NCBI GenBank assembly: GCA_001797465.1
Contig: MGPQ01000001.1
Span: 109,558-173,557 of the forward strand
Source: Deltaproteobacteria bacterium GWB2_55_19
Lineage (GTDB): Bacteria > Desulfobacterota > GWC2-55-46
Length of the DNA stretch: 64,000 bases
Direction of reading: 5' to 3'
Position numbers and translations under genes: made by a program. Of this stretch, positions 1-8,690 are shown piece after piece. The notes under the pieces were generated by a model, which made no database searches, was not told the origin of the DNA, and saw nothing but the letters and a program-made list of their open reading frames with translations. Within the stretch, counting starts at the first letter, position 1, and each line of letters starts with the position of its first letter.

Positions 1-1
1 T

Positions 2-1759
2 GTCAGCTACGTCGACCACAACACGCTCCAGTACGGCGGGTTCGAGAACGCCGACGACCACAGGTTCCTGCAAACGCTCGCCTCAAAGTTCGGCATCTAC
101 TTCTCAAGGCCCGGCAACGGCATCTGCCACCAGGTACACCTTGAGAGGTTCGGCAAACCAGGGCAGACGCTTTTGGGGTCTGATTCCCACACCCCGACCT
201 CAGGCGGCATAGGGATGTTAGCCATAGGCGCCGGCGGCCTCGACGTCGCCGTCGCCATGGGCGGCGGGCCATTCAGCCTCACTTACCCGAAGGTCGTGCT
301 CGTAAGGCTCAAGGGCAAGTTGAAGCCCTGGGTTTCGGCCAAGGACGTGATACTTGAGCTTCTGCGGCGCATGACCGTAAAGGGCGGCGTCGGCAAGGTA
401 ATCGAGTACGGCGGGGATGGCGTAAAGAGCCTGTCCGTCCCGGACCGCGCGACCATCACCAACATGGGCGCGGAGCTCGGCGCGACTTCTTCCGTATTCC
501 CGAGCGACGAGACGACGAGAGAGTTCCTCGCCGCGCAGGGCAGGGAAGAGGATTGGACCGAGCTCAAGGCCGACGAGGACGCGAAGTACGACGAGACGAT
601 AGAGATTGACCTCGGGAAGCTCGAGCCGATGATCGCGAGGCCGCATATGCCGGATAACGTCTGCAAGGTCTCCGAGATAGAAGGCATGAGGGTAGACCAG
701 GTATGCGTCGGGAGCTGTACCAACTCCTCTTACAGGGACCTGATGCTCGTATCCGAGACCTTCAAGAAGGGCGGCTTCAGGGTCCACCCAGAGGTCTCGA
801 TGACGATATCCCCCGGCTCCAAGCAGGTCCTCGACATGCTCGCGCTGAACAAGGGACTCTCCCACATGATAGAGGCGGGCGCGAGGATATTGGAGGCCAC
901 ATGCGGGCCGTGCATCGGGAACGGCCAGTCGCCCCCGTCGGCCGGCGTGTCGCTACGCACCTTCAACAGGAACTTCGAGGGCAGGAGCGGGACCAAGGAC
1001 GGCAAGGTATTCTTGTGCAGTCCAGAGACGGCGGCCGCCGCGGCCATCTACGGCGTCATCACCGACCCCAGGAAGCTCGGCAAGTACCCTAAGATAAAAT
1101 TCCCCTCGAAGTTCCTTGTGGATGACTCGATGGTAGTGCCGCCGGCAAAGGACCCATCGAAGGTGACGGTAGCCCGTGGGCCTAACATAAAGGAGCTCCC
1201 GAAGCAGGGCCCGCTCGGCGACACTTTGAAGGGCAAGGTCCTCATAAAGCTCGGCGACAACATCACGACCGACGACATAACGCCGGCCGGCACGTGGCTC
1301 AAGTACCGGTCGAACGTTCCGAAGTATTCGGAATCGGTCTTCTCGGCGATAGACGCGAAGTTCCACGAAAAGGCGAAGGCCGCCGGCGGCGGCTTCGTCC
1401 TCGGAGGAGAGAACTACGGACAGGGGTCGTCGCGCGAGCACGCGGCGCTCTGCCCCATGTACCTGGGGATAAAGGCGATCATAGCCAAGAGCTTTGCCCG
1501 GATTCACAAGGACAACCTCGTTAACTTCGGCATATTGCCGCTGACCTTCGCGAACGCCGCTGACTACGACGGTGTTGAGGACGGGGACGAGCTTGAGTTT
1601 ACGGGTCTTAGGGGCGCTCTCGCATCAGGCGATACAGTTACTCTTAAGAACGTCACAAAGGGCAGGGAGATAAAGCTCAAACACGGGTACTCCTTGAGGC
1701 AGGTCGAGACGATCCTCGTCGGCGGCACGCTCAACTACACGACCGCGAAGGCGAAGTAA
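2..1759 (+). CDS. acn: Aconitate hydratase, 3' part (5' end outside window)
   Basis: Interconverts citrate and isocitrate in the TCA cycle through a [4Fe-4S] cluster. The frame is open from base 2, so the N-terminus lies upstream; about 585 residues are visible. Cluster ligands are seen as the Cys of VGSCTNSS and the two Cys of CGPCIGNGQSP; LLGSDSHTPTSGG and the swivel-domain signature GQGSSREHAA are also present. The sequence fits the monomeric aconitase type common in Deltaproteobacteria rather than the 900-residue AcnA. A strong terminator follows the stop, so this is the last gene of its transcript. Confidence 0.95.
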   Translation, partial: VSYVDHNTLQYGGFENADDHRFLQTLASKFGIYFSRPGNGICHQVHLERFGKPGQTLLGSDSHTPTSGGIGMLAIGAGGLDVAVAMGGGPFSLTYPKVVLVRLKGKLKPWVSAKDVILELLRRMTVKGGVGKVIEYGGDGVKSLSVPDRATITNMGAELGATSSVFPSDETTREFLAAQGREEDWTELKADEDAKYDETIEIDLGKLEPMIARPHMPDNVCKVSEIEGMRVDQVCVGSCTNSSYRDLMLVSETFKKGGFRVHPEVSMTISPGSKQVLDMLALNKGLSHMIEAGARILEATCGPCIGNGQSPPSAGVSLRTFNRNFEGRSGTKDGKVFLCSPETAAAAAIYGVITDPRKLGKYPKIKFPSKFLVDDSMVVPPAKDPSKVTVARGPNIKELPKQGPLGDTLKGKVLIKLGDNITTDDITPAGTWLKYRSNVPKYSESVFSAIDAKFHEKAKAAGGGFVLGGENYGQGSSREHAALCPMYLGIKAIIAKSFARIHKDNLVNFGILPLTFANAADYDGVEDGDELEFTGLRGALASGDTVTLKNVTKGREIKLKHGYSLRQVETILVGGTLNYTTAKAK

Positions 1760-1780
1760 GGCGCGTTTTAAAACGAACTA

Positions 1781-1815
1781 AAAAAGGGCTTCCGGGAGAC
1801 CGGAAGCCCTTTTTT
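1781..1815 (+). terminator. Rho-independent terminator after aconitase
   Basis: A perfect 15-bp stem beginning AAAAAGGGCTTCCGG, a GAGA loop and the complementary arm ending in a T run. It lies 21 bases after the aconitase stop codon. Confidence 0.9.
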
Positions 1816-1972
1816 GTTTTGATTTTCTCCCCTCCTTAACAAGGAGGGGATGGGGGAGGTCGCTTTGGCATAGTGGCATGTTGGGCTCCGCGTAGCGAAG
1901 CCCAACATTAAGGGTAAACCTGAAAAATTAGAAAGTCGCACAAAGCCTTTTTATGTGTTCTCCCGAAAAGGT

Positions 1973-2044
1973 CTTTTGCGCCCTGCCGGGCTTTTTTTCG
2001 GCATGGGGCTTCGCTCCCTGCTCCTCCCCAGCCCACCGCTCGGC
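1973..2044 (+). repeat. TTTTGCGC...TTCGGCATGGGG dispersed repeat, copy A
   Basis: Shares the order TTTTGCGC, a GC-rich hairpin, a T run, then TTCGGCATGGGG and a CTTCGCTC-type block with copies at 8361-8511 (plus) and 10083-10167 (complement). The element has terminal inverted segments and looks like a non-coding, REP/MITE-like hairpin. Confidence 0.6.
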
Positions 2045-2343
2045 GCGGGGCCAACTTCAAATCGGGTCGCTTAAATCAACCTGATGCACAGCCGTCCGAT
2101 ACGGATTTGCCCGTCCGGCCAGGACCGCTCGCCTCCTCTGAGCGCGCTTCGCGTCTATCCTTCCTCCGGCTCGCGCGAGCGGGTGGGGGTGGAAGAAAGC
2201 GCTTGGAGCCATCGCCGAAAGCGCGCGGAGCGCGCAAAAAAGCTCGATGAACTGCGAACGATAAATGAGTTTTGGTTTTAAAGGAATTCAGCACTACTTG
2301 CCCCTCTCCTCTTGCGGGATATGGGGAGAGGGAGGGGGTCTAT

Positions 2344-3021
2344 TTATTTGAAGACTTTCAGCAGGGCCTCAGGGAGTTCCGGTAAAATATCTCCGGCGGG
2401 TGTATACGGGATATCCGCGAGCACCGGCGCGTACCTTTCTATTTCCGAGCGATTGTATTTTACGCTCGCGTCATCGGGCCGTGGCGCGGGGTGGTTGAGT
2501 ATCACGCCTGCCACGTCTATCCCCAGCGCCCTCGCGCACTCGCAAGTCATAAGCGTGTGGTTGATTACGCCGAGACGGGAAGGGGCTATTATCAAAAGCC
2601 TCGCCTTTAGGCGCACAACGAGGTCTGCCATATTCTGATCATCGTTCAGCGGCACGAGCAGGCCTCCTGCGCCCTCGACGATGATTATCTCGTGAACGGC
2701 TGAGAGCATTTTGAAAGCAGTCTCTATCTTGATTAGATCGATCTCAACGCCTGAGAGCCGCGCCGCGACATTCGGCGAAAGGGGAGGAGAGAACCTGTAC
2801 GGGTTTATGAGGTCGAGCGGGTCGCCTGACTCAGCCGCCTCTTTCAACGCTACTGCGTCCATTGGCACGAGCGCACCGTCTTTCACCGCACAACCTGTCT
2901 CAACGGGCTTCATTACGCCGATGTCAATCCCTCTTGCCTTCAAAGCGCGCGCGACAAGGGTTGCCACGAAGGTCTTCCCGATATTAGTATCTGTCCCGGT
3001 TATGAAGAAGGCGCGCGCCAT
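2344..3021 (-). CDS. bioD: Dethiobiotin synthetase
   Basis: ATP-dependent carboxylation of 7,8-diaminopelargonate to dethiobiotin, the penultimate step of biotin synthesis. Near the N-terminus FFITGTDTNIGKTF contains the P-loop-like GTDTNIGKT; MKPVETGC and the later EGAGGLLVPL are family signatures. Length (225 aa) is normal. The ATG at 3021 overlaps the TGA of bioA (TGATG), implying translational coupling; a GTG one codon upstream is an alternative start. It is the last gene of the bioBFHCAD transcript. Confidence 0.95.
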   Translation of the reverse strand: MARAFFITGTDTNIGKTFVATLVARALKARGIDIGVMKPVETGCAVKDGALVPMDAVALKEAAESGDPLDLINPYRFSPPLSPNVAARLSGVEIDLIKIETAFKMLSAVHEIIIVEGAGGLLVPLNDDQNMADLVVRLKARLLIIAPSRLGVINHTLMTCECARALGIDVAGVILNHPAPRPDDASVKYNRSEIERYAPVLADIPYTPAGDILPELPEALLKVFK

Positions 3022-4388
3022 CACTCTTCAGTCACCTTCCTGACGCTGTCGAATACTGTCTTCAGCATCTTTTTTATCTCAGCCTCCTTGACGCTCAGCG
3101 GCGGTATGAGGACGATGACGTCGCCAAGGGGCCTTATGATGAGGCCGCGTCCCCGCGCCTCCATCGCGACCCTGTGGCCGATGCGTTCGCTGGGCGGAAA
3201 GGGTTCTTTTGTTGCCCTGTCCTTCACGATCTCTATACCCGCGACAAGCCCCATATGCCGCACGTCTCCGACATGGGCGAGTGTCTCGAATTTTTTTAGA
3301 AGCTCTCCAAAAAGAATCGACTTCGGCTTCATCTTTTCAAGCACGCGCTCTTGCTCGAATATATCGAGGTTCGCGATCGCCGCCGCGCACCCGAGCGGGT
3401 TTCCCGTGTAGGTGTGACCGTGGAAGAATGATTTGTATTCGTCGTATTTGCCGAGAAATGCCTTGTATACCTTCTCCGTCGTAAGGGTCGCCGCAAGCGG
3501 CATGTACCCGCCTGTTATGCCCTTTGCGAGGCAGAGGAAATCAGGAGAGACGCCTTCTGTATCGCACGCGAACATCGTGCCGGTCCTGCCGAAGCCGACG
3601 GCGACCTCGTCGGCTATGAGGAGGACATTATATTTTTTAGTGAGCCTGCGCACCTCTTTCAAAAATCCGGGTGGGGCGACTATCATGCCGGACGCGCCCT
3701 GTATTACAGGCTCTATTACGCACGCGGCGGTTTCATGGGAGTGCTTTATTAAGAGCTCTTCGAGTGCCTTCAGGCACTCTGTCCTGCAGTCTCTCTTGTT
3801 TTTCTTGACAGGGCACCTGTAACAGTAGGGGTAAGGGGCGCGTAGCGTCCCGAAGAGGAGCGGCTTGTACTTTTTTACGAATATGTCTATCTCGCCGACA
3901 GACATGGAGCCGAAGGTGTCTCCGTGGTACGCGCCTGTGAAGGCGATGAACTGGCGTTTTTTGTCGGAGCCTCCGTTCGCCTGTTCCCAGTACTGGAAGG
4001 CCATCTTCAAAGCTATCTCGACGGCGGTAGAGCCGTTGTCAGAGTAGAAGACGCGCTTGAGCCCCCTGGGCGCGATACTGACGAGCCTTTCGGCGAGTTC
4101 GATCGACGGCACGTTTGAGAGGCCGAGCAAGGTCGAGTGCGCGATATTCCCGAGCTGTTTTTTTATGGCGGAGTCGATTCTTTTATGCCCGTGGCCGTGG
4201 AGGTTTACCCAGAGCGACGAGGCGCCGTCGAGGAATCGAGAGCCGTTTATGTCGATAAGGTAGTTGCCTCTACCCTGCTCGATTATTAGCGGATCGCCAG
4301 CCTCCCACTCGCTCATCTGCGTGAACGGGTGCCAGACATGGCGCTTGTCTATCCGGGAGAGCCTTTCGTACCTCGCGCCTTTCTTCAT
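3021..4388 (-). CDS. bioA: Adenosylmethionine-8-amino-7-oxononanoate aminotransferase
   Basis: PLP enzyme converting KAPA to 7,8-diaminopelargonate with SAM as amino donor. The start MKKGARYERLSRID at 4388 shares one base with the bioC stop (TGATG); the open frame runs 103 codons further upstream, but that part is bioC read in another frame. RHVWHPFTQM near the N-terminus is the BioA signature, ADEVAVGFGRTGTMF carries the PLP-binding Asp, and the Schiff-base Lys lies in LCLAKGITGGYMPLA. The 455-aa length is typical. Flanked by bioC and bioD. Confidence 0.95.
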   Translation of the reverse strand: MKKGARYERLSRIDKRHVWHPFTQMSEWEAGDPLIIEQGRGNYLIDINGSRFLDGASSLWVNLHGHGHKRIDSAIKKQLGNIAHSTLLGLSNVPSIELAERLVSIAPRGLKRVFYSDNGSTAVEIALKMAFQYWEQANGGSDKKRQFIAFTGAYHGDTFGSMSVGEIDIFVKKYKPLLFGTLRAPYPYCYRCPVKKNKRDCRTECLKALEELLIKHSHETAACVIEPVIQGASGMIVAPPGFLKEVRRLTKKYNVLLIADEVAVGFGRTGTMFACDTEGVSPDFLCLAKGITGGYMPLAATLTTEKVYKAFLGKYDEYKSFFHGHTYTGNPLGCAAAIANLDIFEQERVLEKMKPKSILFGELLKKFETLAHVGDVRHMGLVAGIEIVKDRATKEPFPPSERIGHRVAMEARGRGLIIRPLGDVIVLIPPLSVKEAEIKKMLKTVFDSVRKVTEE

Positions 4389-5206
4389 CACACCTTCCTT
4401 CTCGCGGCGATGTATATAAGCTCGTAGGTGGCCCTTACGCCTCGGCCGTCCACCGCGAACCTCCCGGCATATTCCGTTTCCGCGTCTTTGAGTAGCGGGC
4501 TTCCCGGCCCCTTGCAGTCCTTTGAGACCGGAGAGGCCCCGATATGCTTCAATGTGAGGAGGAGGTCGCGTAGCGTCGGGTAAGATTTCATAACGGTATT
4601 CTCTTCGGAGAAGACCGTCTCGAACCCGGAGGATTCCAGGAGGCAAAGGGTCTCGTCCATGGATGTGAGGCGCGCTGGCGCGCCTGTGCCGAGACACTCT
4701 CGGAGCTCATGGAGTGTGGCAGGGCCGAGTGTGGAGAAGACGAATAGCCCGCTCGGCCTCAATACCCGCGAGGCCTCGGCAAACGACAACTCCGGCGCGC
4801 TCCACTGAAGGGCGAGCGATGAGGCGACGGCGTCGAACGAAGCGTCTTTGTAGGGCAGGGCTTCAAGGTCGCCAGCAGAGAGTCTCCCGCCTGTCCACGG
4901 CAGAGACGCGCGCGCGCACTTAAGCATCGGTAGCGCGATGTCTATGCCGAATATGCGAAAGCCGTCGTCTTTTATAAGGGCGGATAGCGCTCCGGTCCCT
5001 GAGCCCGCGTCGAGGATAGAAAGAGGGGGTATAGATTGCGCGCCGGTAGTCGCGCCTGCCTCCAGCGTTACAAGGGCGGCCTCCCTCATAAACCTCGCTA
5101 ATAAAGAGGCGACGACCCCCGCAACCTCCCTCTGGAGCGTCGCGTACACGTCATAGGTCCGGGCGGCGCGGCCGAACGATTTTTTTGTCGCTGACTTATC
5201 TGTCAT
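4388..5206 (-). CDS. bioC: Malonyl-ACP O-methyltransferase
   Basis: Class I SAM methyltransferase that methylates malonyl-ACP, letting fatty-acid synthase build the pimeloyl chain. The N-terminus KKSFGRAARTYDVYATLQ is characteristic of BioC; the SAM-binding loop is ILDAGSGTGALS, followed by GIDIALPML and SSLALQW. 272 aa. The start overlaps the bioH stop by four bases (ATGA) and the stop overlaps bioA. It works with the preceding esterase: BioC adds the methyl and BioH removes it. Confidence 0.92.
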   Translation of the reverse strand: MTDKSATKKSFGRAARTYDVYATLQREVAGVVASLLARFMREAALVTLEAGATTGAQSIPPLSILDAGSGTGALSALIKDDGFRIFGIDIALPMLKCARASLPWTGGRLSAGDLEALPYKDASFDAVASSLALQWSAPELSFAEASRVLRPSGLFVFSTLGPATLHELRECLGTGAPARLTSMDETLCLLESSGFETVFSEENTVMKSYPTLRDLLLTLKHIGASPVSKDCKGPGSPLLKDAETEYAGRFAVDGRGVRATYELIYIAARRKV

Positions 5207-5991
5207 AAAATTGCGAGAAAACCCTTAAACGCGCGGTTGAACCTCTCCGGTTCTGTTATAAAAGGCGCGTGGCCGGAGTCTTCGAATACGGTGAGGGACG
5301 CGACCTTCATGCGCGATTCCAGGAATCTGGATGCGCCGATTGGCGTAACAACGTCCTTTCCGCCGTGGATGAGCAGGACAGGGACGCTTATCTCCTTTAA
5401 TATCTCCCTCAGGTCGGTATTGTATAGGGATTCGAGCGCCGTCGTTATCCCGGCGTAGTCAAAGGCAGGGAAGCACCCCGGCACCTCCCCCGCGCAATCC
5501 ACGGGGCCGGGGAACCGATAACGCTTTATGAACTCCTCCGCGGCCTCTGTCTTAGCCTCCTCCTCCGTAAAATTAAGTGGGTGGAACCTCTCAAGCGTCG
5601 AGGAGGCGTCCTTCTTCATGTCGATGAGCATCTTTTTTACGAGCGCCCTCGGTTGCCCCCAGGGGAAGTCGTCTTTTTCGAGGAAGCAGGGGGTGGCTCC
5701 TACGAGCACAAGGGCCTTGAACTTTTTCTTCTCAATTGCGGCCATTGAGAGAAGCGCCTGCGCGCCCAAAGACCAGCCGACGCCTATTATAGAGCCGTCT
5801 GAGAGCCCGGAGGTGTACAGCGCAATCTCATCTATCGCGGGCCTCAACGACGGCTCGTACCATTTGAGCCTTCCGCCGTGGCCGGGGAGGTTCAGGTTTA
5901 CTACGCGCGCGCTATTTAGCGCGGCAACTGTCTTGCCCCAGATCGCACTGTCCGTCGCCCAGCCGTGTACGAAGATGATGGTGTCAACCAT
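5203..5991 (-). CDS. bioH: Pimeloyl-ACP methyl ester carboxylesterase (BioH-like alpha/beta hydrolase)
   Basis: Removes the methyl group that BioC added, releasing pimeloyl-ACP for BioF. Seen: oxyanion-hole HGWATDS near the N-terminus, nucleophile elbow GVGWSLGAQA, acidic-residue region LLIHGGKDVVTPIG, and C-terminal catalytic His in DSGHAPFITEPERF. 262 aa, no signal peptide. It overlaps bioF by 8 bases and bioC by 4. The BioH assignment rests on fold plus position next to bioC; other bio-cluster esterases (BioG, BioV types) are alternatives that sequence inspection cannot exclude. Confidence 0.85.
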   Translation of the reverse strand: MVDTIIFVHGWATDSAIWGKTVAALNSARVVNLNLPGHGGRLKWYEPSLRPAIDEIALYTSGLSDGSIIGVGWSLGAQALLSMAAIEKKKFKALVLVGATPCFLEKDDFPWGQPRALVKKMLIDMKKDASSTLERFHPLNFTEEEAKTEAAEEFIKRYRFPGPVDCAGEVPGCFPAFDYAGITTALESLYNTDLREILKEISVPVLLIHGGKDVVTPIGASRFLESRMKVASLTVFEDSGHAPFITEPERFNRAFKGFLAIL

Positions 5992-7138
5992 TAAGGGCGT
6001 CCTTTATAGCGTCTATGGCGAGGTCGAGGTCTGCTTTTGTGTGCGTGGCCATCGCGGTAATCCGGAGGCGAGAAGACCCGGCAGGCACCGTAGGCGGCCT
6101 TATCGCCTGCATGAATACGCCGGCCTCAAGGAGCCTCTCGCTTGCCTTTACGGCCTTTTCCGCTTCTCCTGCTATCACAGGTATTATCTGCGTTGAGCCG
6201 AGCGTTTGAAGCCCCTGGGCCTCAAGCCCTGCTCTAAGATATTCGTAATTAGTCTTCAGTCTCGTCCTCCTATCCGGCTCTTCTTCGACAATATTGATCG
6301 CCTCGATAGAGGCCGCGCATATCGCGGGAGGGAGCGCCGTCGTGAATATGAAAGGGCGCGATTTTGATATAAGTAGGTCGATGAGCGCCTTCGTCCCTGC
6401 CACGAACGCGCCGAACGAGCCGAGGGCCTTGCCAAGAGTCCCCATCTGGATGATGGATGGGTGCGTAACGCCAAACTCCTCAAGCGTCCCCTTGCCGCGT
6501 GCGCCGAGCACGCCTGTTGCGTGCGCGTCGTCGATTATGAGTGTGGCGTTGTGTTTATCGAGCAGGCCCGCGATATCATTTACAGGCGCGATCGTCCCGT
6601 CCATGCTGAATACGCCGTCCGTAACGATAAGCTTCCTCCTGGCAATCGATTTCCTCAAGAGACCCTCGAGTGAGCCGACGTCCCTGCTCCTGTATCTCTT
6701 GACCTTTGCCAGTGAAAGCGCGCATGCGTCGACAATCGACGCGTGGTTCAGCCTGTCCGAAAATATTTCGGTATGCCTGTCGGAGAGCGCCGTTATGAGG
6801 CCGATGTTGGCCGAGTACCCTGAGTTGAAAACGAGCGCGGCCGCAGTCCCCTTGAACCTCTTTATCCTGTCCTCAAGCGCCTCGTGCATGGCCGTGTTGC
6901 CGGATACGAGGCGCGAGGCCCCGGCGCCGACGCCGTATTCGTCTATCGCCTTTTTTGCGGCGTCTTTTAGCCTTGTGTGGTTGGCGAGGCCGAGATAGTC
7001 ATTCGAACATAGGAGGAGAAATTCCCGCCCATTGATGATAACGCGCGGCCCCTGCGGGCCATCGACCGTCTTAAGTGTGCGCTTAAGGCCCGCGGCCTCT
7101 ATCCTTGAGAGTTCTTCGATGATATCTGTCTGCATCAT
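5984..7138 (-). CDS. bioF: 8-amino-7-oxononanoate synthase
   Basis: PLP-dependent condensation of pimeloyl-ACP with L-alanine to KAPA. The PLP-binding region IIDDAHATGVLGARGKG and the lysine loop MGTLGKALGSFGAFV are present; FNSGYSANIGL is also typical. 384 aa, normal length. Two consecutive ATG codons (7138 and 7135) can serve as start. Second gene of the operon, 68 bases after bioB. Confidence 0.95.
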   Translation of the reverse strand: MMQTDIIEELSRIEAAGLKRTLKTVDGPQGPRVIINGREFLLLCSNDYLGLANHTRLKDAAKKAIDEYGVGAGASRLVSGNTAMHEALEDRIKRFKGTAAALVFNSGYSANIGLITALSDRHTEIFSDRLNHASIVDACALSLAKVKRYRSRDVGSLEGLLRKSIARRKLIVTDGVFSMDGTIAPVNDIAGLLDKHNATLIIDDAHATGVLGARGKGTLEEFGVTHPSIIQMGTLGKALGSFGAFVAGTKALIDLLISKSRPFIFTTALPPAICAASIEAINIVEEEPDRRTRLKTNYEYLRAGLEAQGLQTLGSTQIIPVIAGEAEKAVKASERLLEAGVFMQAIRPPTVPAGSSRLRITAMATHTKADLDLAIDAIKDALNG

Positions 7139-7206
7139 TGTTATTTTTCTATGATAAGAGGACCCGTCTTTTCTAAAGAGGGGTTGGGTGAGATTATAAA
7201 ACCTCT

Positions 7207-8193
7207 TTAAAGGCCCCTGGGTTTGAGGCCGAGATCTGTAAGCATCTGGAGGTCGTCCAACGGGTCCCTCCCCGGGGTCGTGAGATAATTACCGACCATC
7301 ATCCCGTTCGCGCCCGCGGCGAATATGAGGGGCTGGAGGTCTCGGAGGTTCACATGCCTCCCTCCGCAGACGACTATGTCTTTTTCCGGGAGCATCAGGC
7401 GGAGGAGCGCGATGATCTTCAGGCACTCGATGGGCGTGAGGTTTTTCGCGTTCTCAAGCGGCGTGCCTGGCCTGGGGTTCAAAAAGTTGACGGGGACGGA
7501 ATCGACGTCGAGCTCTTTTAAGGTTGAGGCGAGCTCAATCCTGTCCTCCCACGCCTCGCCGAGCCCGAATATCCCGCCTGAGCAGACATGGAAGCCGAGC
7601 CCCTTTGCCACGCGTACGGCCTCTACGTCGTCGTCATAGTCGTGCGTTGTGCAGACATTGGGAAAAAAGCTTCTACCGGTCTCAAGGTTGTGGTGAAAGC
7701 TCTCAAGCCCGGCGTCTCTGAGCCTCTTGAGCGTTTCTCGCTTCAATATCCCAAGTGAAGCGCACCTCTCCATGGCGACGCCGTCTTTCATGGAAGAGAG
7801 TGCGTCGATCAACGCCTCGACGTCCTTGTCCTTTTCGACCCTTGTGCCGCTCGTTACTATCGAGAACTCCCGCGCGCCGTAAGTTTGCGCCTCTTTTGCG
7901 GCGTTTACAATCTCATGAGGAGGCCTCATCGCGTATTCGTCTATTCCGGTAGAGTACTCGACCGACTGGGAGCAGAACGAGCAGTCCTCCTTGCAGAGGC
8001 CGCTCTTTGCGTTCACTATCGCGCAGAGGTTTACTTCATCCCCCTTGTGTCTTCTCCTTACAGCCTCGGTGACCGCTATGATGGAGTATATTTCCTCATC
8101 AGGCAGTGAGGCGAGGGTGCGGGCGTCGTCCGCGCCCAACCCTTCACCGCTTAAGCCGCTTATAAGCGCTTTTTCAAGTATCCCTATGCTCAT
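7207..8193 (-). CDS. bioB: Biotin synthase (radical SAM)
   Basis: Inserts sulfur into dethiobiotin using a radical-SAM [4Fe-4S] cluster and an auxiliary [2Fe-2S] cluster. The SAM cluster motif is CKEDCSFCSQS; the downstream NFLNPRPGTPL and the YLTT near the C-terminus are BioB signatures. 328 aa, full length. First gene of the operon, with a candidate promoter and BirA-type operator 59-89 bases upstream of the start. Confidence 0.95.
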   Translation of the reverse strand: MSIGILEKALISGLSGEGLGADDARTLASLPDEEIYSIIAVTEAVRRRHKGDEVNLCAIVNAKSGLCKEDCSFCSQSVEYSTGIDEYAMRPPHEIVNAAKEAQTYGAREFSIVTSGTRVEKDKDVEALIDALSSMKDGVAMERCASLGILKRETLKRLRDAGLESFHHNLETGRSFFPNVCTTHDYDDDVEAVRVAKGLGFHVCSGGIFGLGEAWEDRIELASTLKELDVDSVPVNFLNPRPGTPLENAKNLTPIECLKIIALLRLMLPEKDIVVCGGRHVNLRDLQPLIFAAGANGMMVGNYLTTPGRDPLDDLQMLTDLGLKPRGL

Positions 8194-8228
8194 CTTGACA
8201 CCCTTTCGTTGAAATCCTGTACATAGCT

Positions 8229-8257
8229 GAATAACATGGGTAAAAGGGGATTGTCAA
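8229..8257 (-). promoter_or_regulatory. Candidate sigma70 promoter of the bio operon
   Basis: On the minus strand, TTGACA (8257-8252) is followed after 17 bases by TTATTC (8234-8229). The -35 is perfect, the -10 poor. It ends 36 bases before the bioB start codon. Confidence 0.45.
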
Positions 8258-8281
8258 CAAGAATGAAAGTTTGGTTAACAA
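8251..8281. promoter_or_regulatory. Candidate BirA (biotin repressor) operator
   Basis: Inverted half-sites TTGTCAACA and GGTTAACAA separated by 13 bases, 59-89 bases upstream of bioB. The right half matches the bacterial BirA consensus GGTTWACAA; the left half is imperfect and the spacer is a little shorter than the usual 14-16. It overlaps the predicted -35 box of the bio promoter, the position expected of a repressor. No birA gene is visible in the window. Confidence 0.5.
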
Positions 8282-8360
8282 TGCCGGATCATAAAGGCGT
8301 TCCCCGGCATTGTTTTAGAAGACGGAGATTCGCGGTTTGCGACAGTCTCTTCAGGCATAG

Positions 8361-8511
8361 ATTTTTTGCGCGCTGGCCGCGCATTTTTTCGGCATAGGGT
8401 TCACTCGCTTCCTTCCTCCACCATCCGCTCGCGCGCCCCTTAGAGCGCTTCGCGTCTAAGCTACCCCGGCGCGCTCGCCTCTTCCTCCCTCATGCTTCGT
8501 TCACCTATGCC
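8361..8511 (+). repeat. TTTTGCGC...TTCGGCATAGGG dispersed repeat, copy B
   Basis: Longest copy of the family in the window. Begins ATTTTTTGCGCGC, passes through TTCGGCATAGGGTTCACTC and closes with GTTCACCTATGCCG, so it can fold into a long stem with a GC-rich interior. The GAGCGCTTCGCGTCTA block inside recurs near 2140. Confidence 0.6.
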
Positions 8512-8690
8512 GCTGGTTTTTTTTAAAAGAAAAGCGAGGATTTTCTTACCCAATTCATAAATATGCCCAAAGCGCTCGGCAGGGAGCTAAACTTTTTTGC
8601 GGAAGAGGCATTAAGTTTAACTCTACAGGAAGGCAACGAAGGATTACAAAATTGTGGCTCAGGTTTGTAACCTGAACCCGCACGCACTCT

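Larger units (their letters stand above)
1760..2343. other. Intergenic region built of several repeat fragments
   Basis: Apart from the terminator, no gene is visible. It holds a CCCCTCCTT/AAGGAGGGG palindrome (about 1828-1860), a TTGGGCTCCGCG/CGAAGCCCAA palindrome (about 1883-1905), a copy of the TTTTGCGC/TTCGGCATGGGG repeat (1973-2044), and at 2098-2130 a segment matching the interior of the repeat at 36823-36947 with 3 differences in 33 bases. Just after the bioD stop there is a CCCTCTCC/GGAGAGGG stem without a U run. Open frames here are low-complexity and not convincing genes. Confidence 0.6.
8194..8690. other. Intergenic region: bio promoter plus a hairpin repeat
   Basis: Beyond the bio promoter/operator the space holds copy B of the TTTTGCGC/TTCGGCATAGGG repeat (8361-8511). 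Its ends are inverted relative to each other: TCGGCATAGG near 8390, CCTATGCCG near 8503. No credible gene is seen between it and rarA. Confidence 0.6.

Noticed and set aside
2084..2294. Short ORFs in the aconitase-bioD gap
   Set aside because: They run through repeat fragments, have no RBS and low-complexity translations.
4389..4697. 103-codon N-terminal extension of bioA
   Set aside because: It overlaps bioC in another frame and shows no BioA similarity; the TGATG junction gives the real start.
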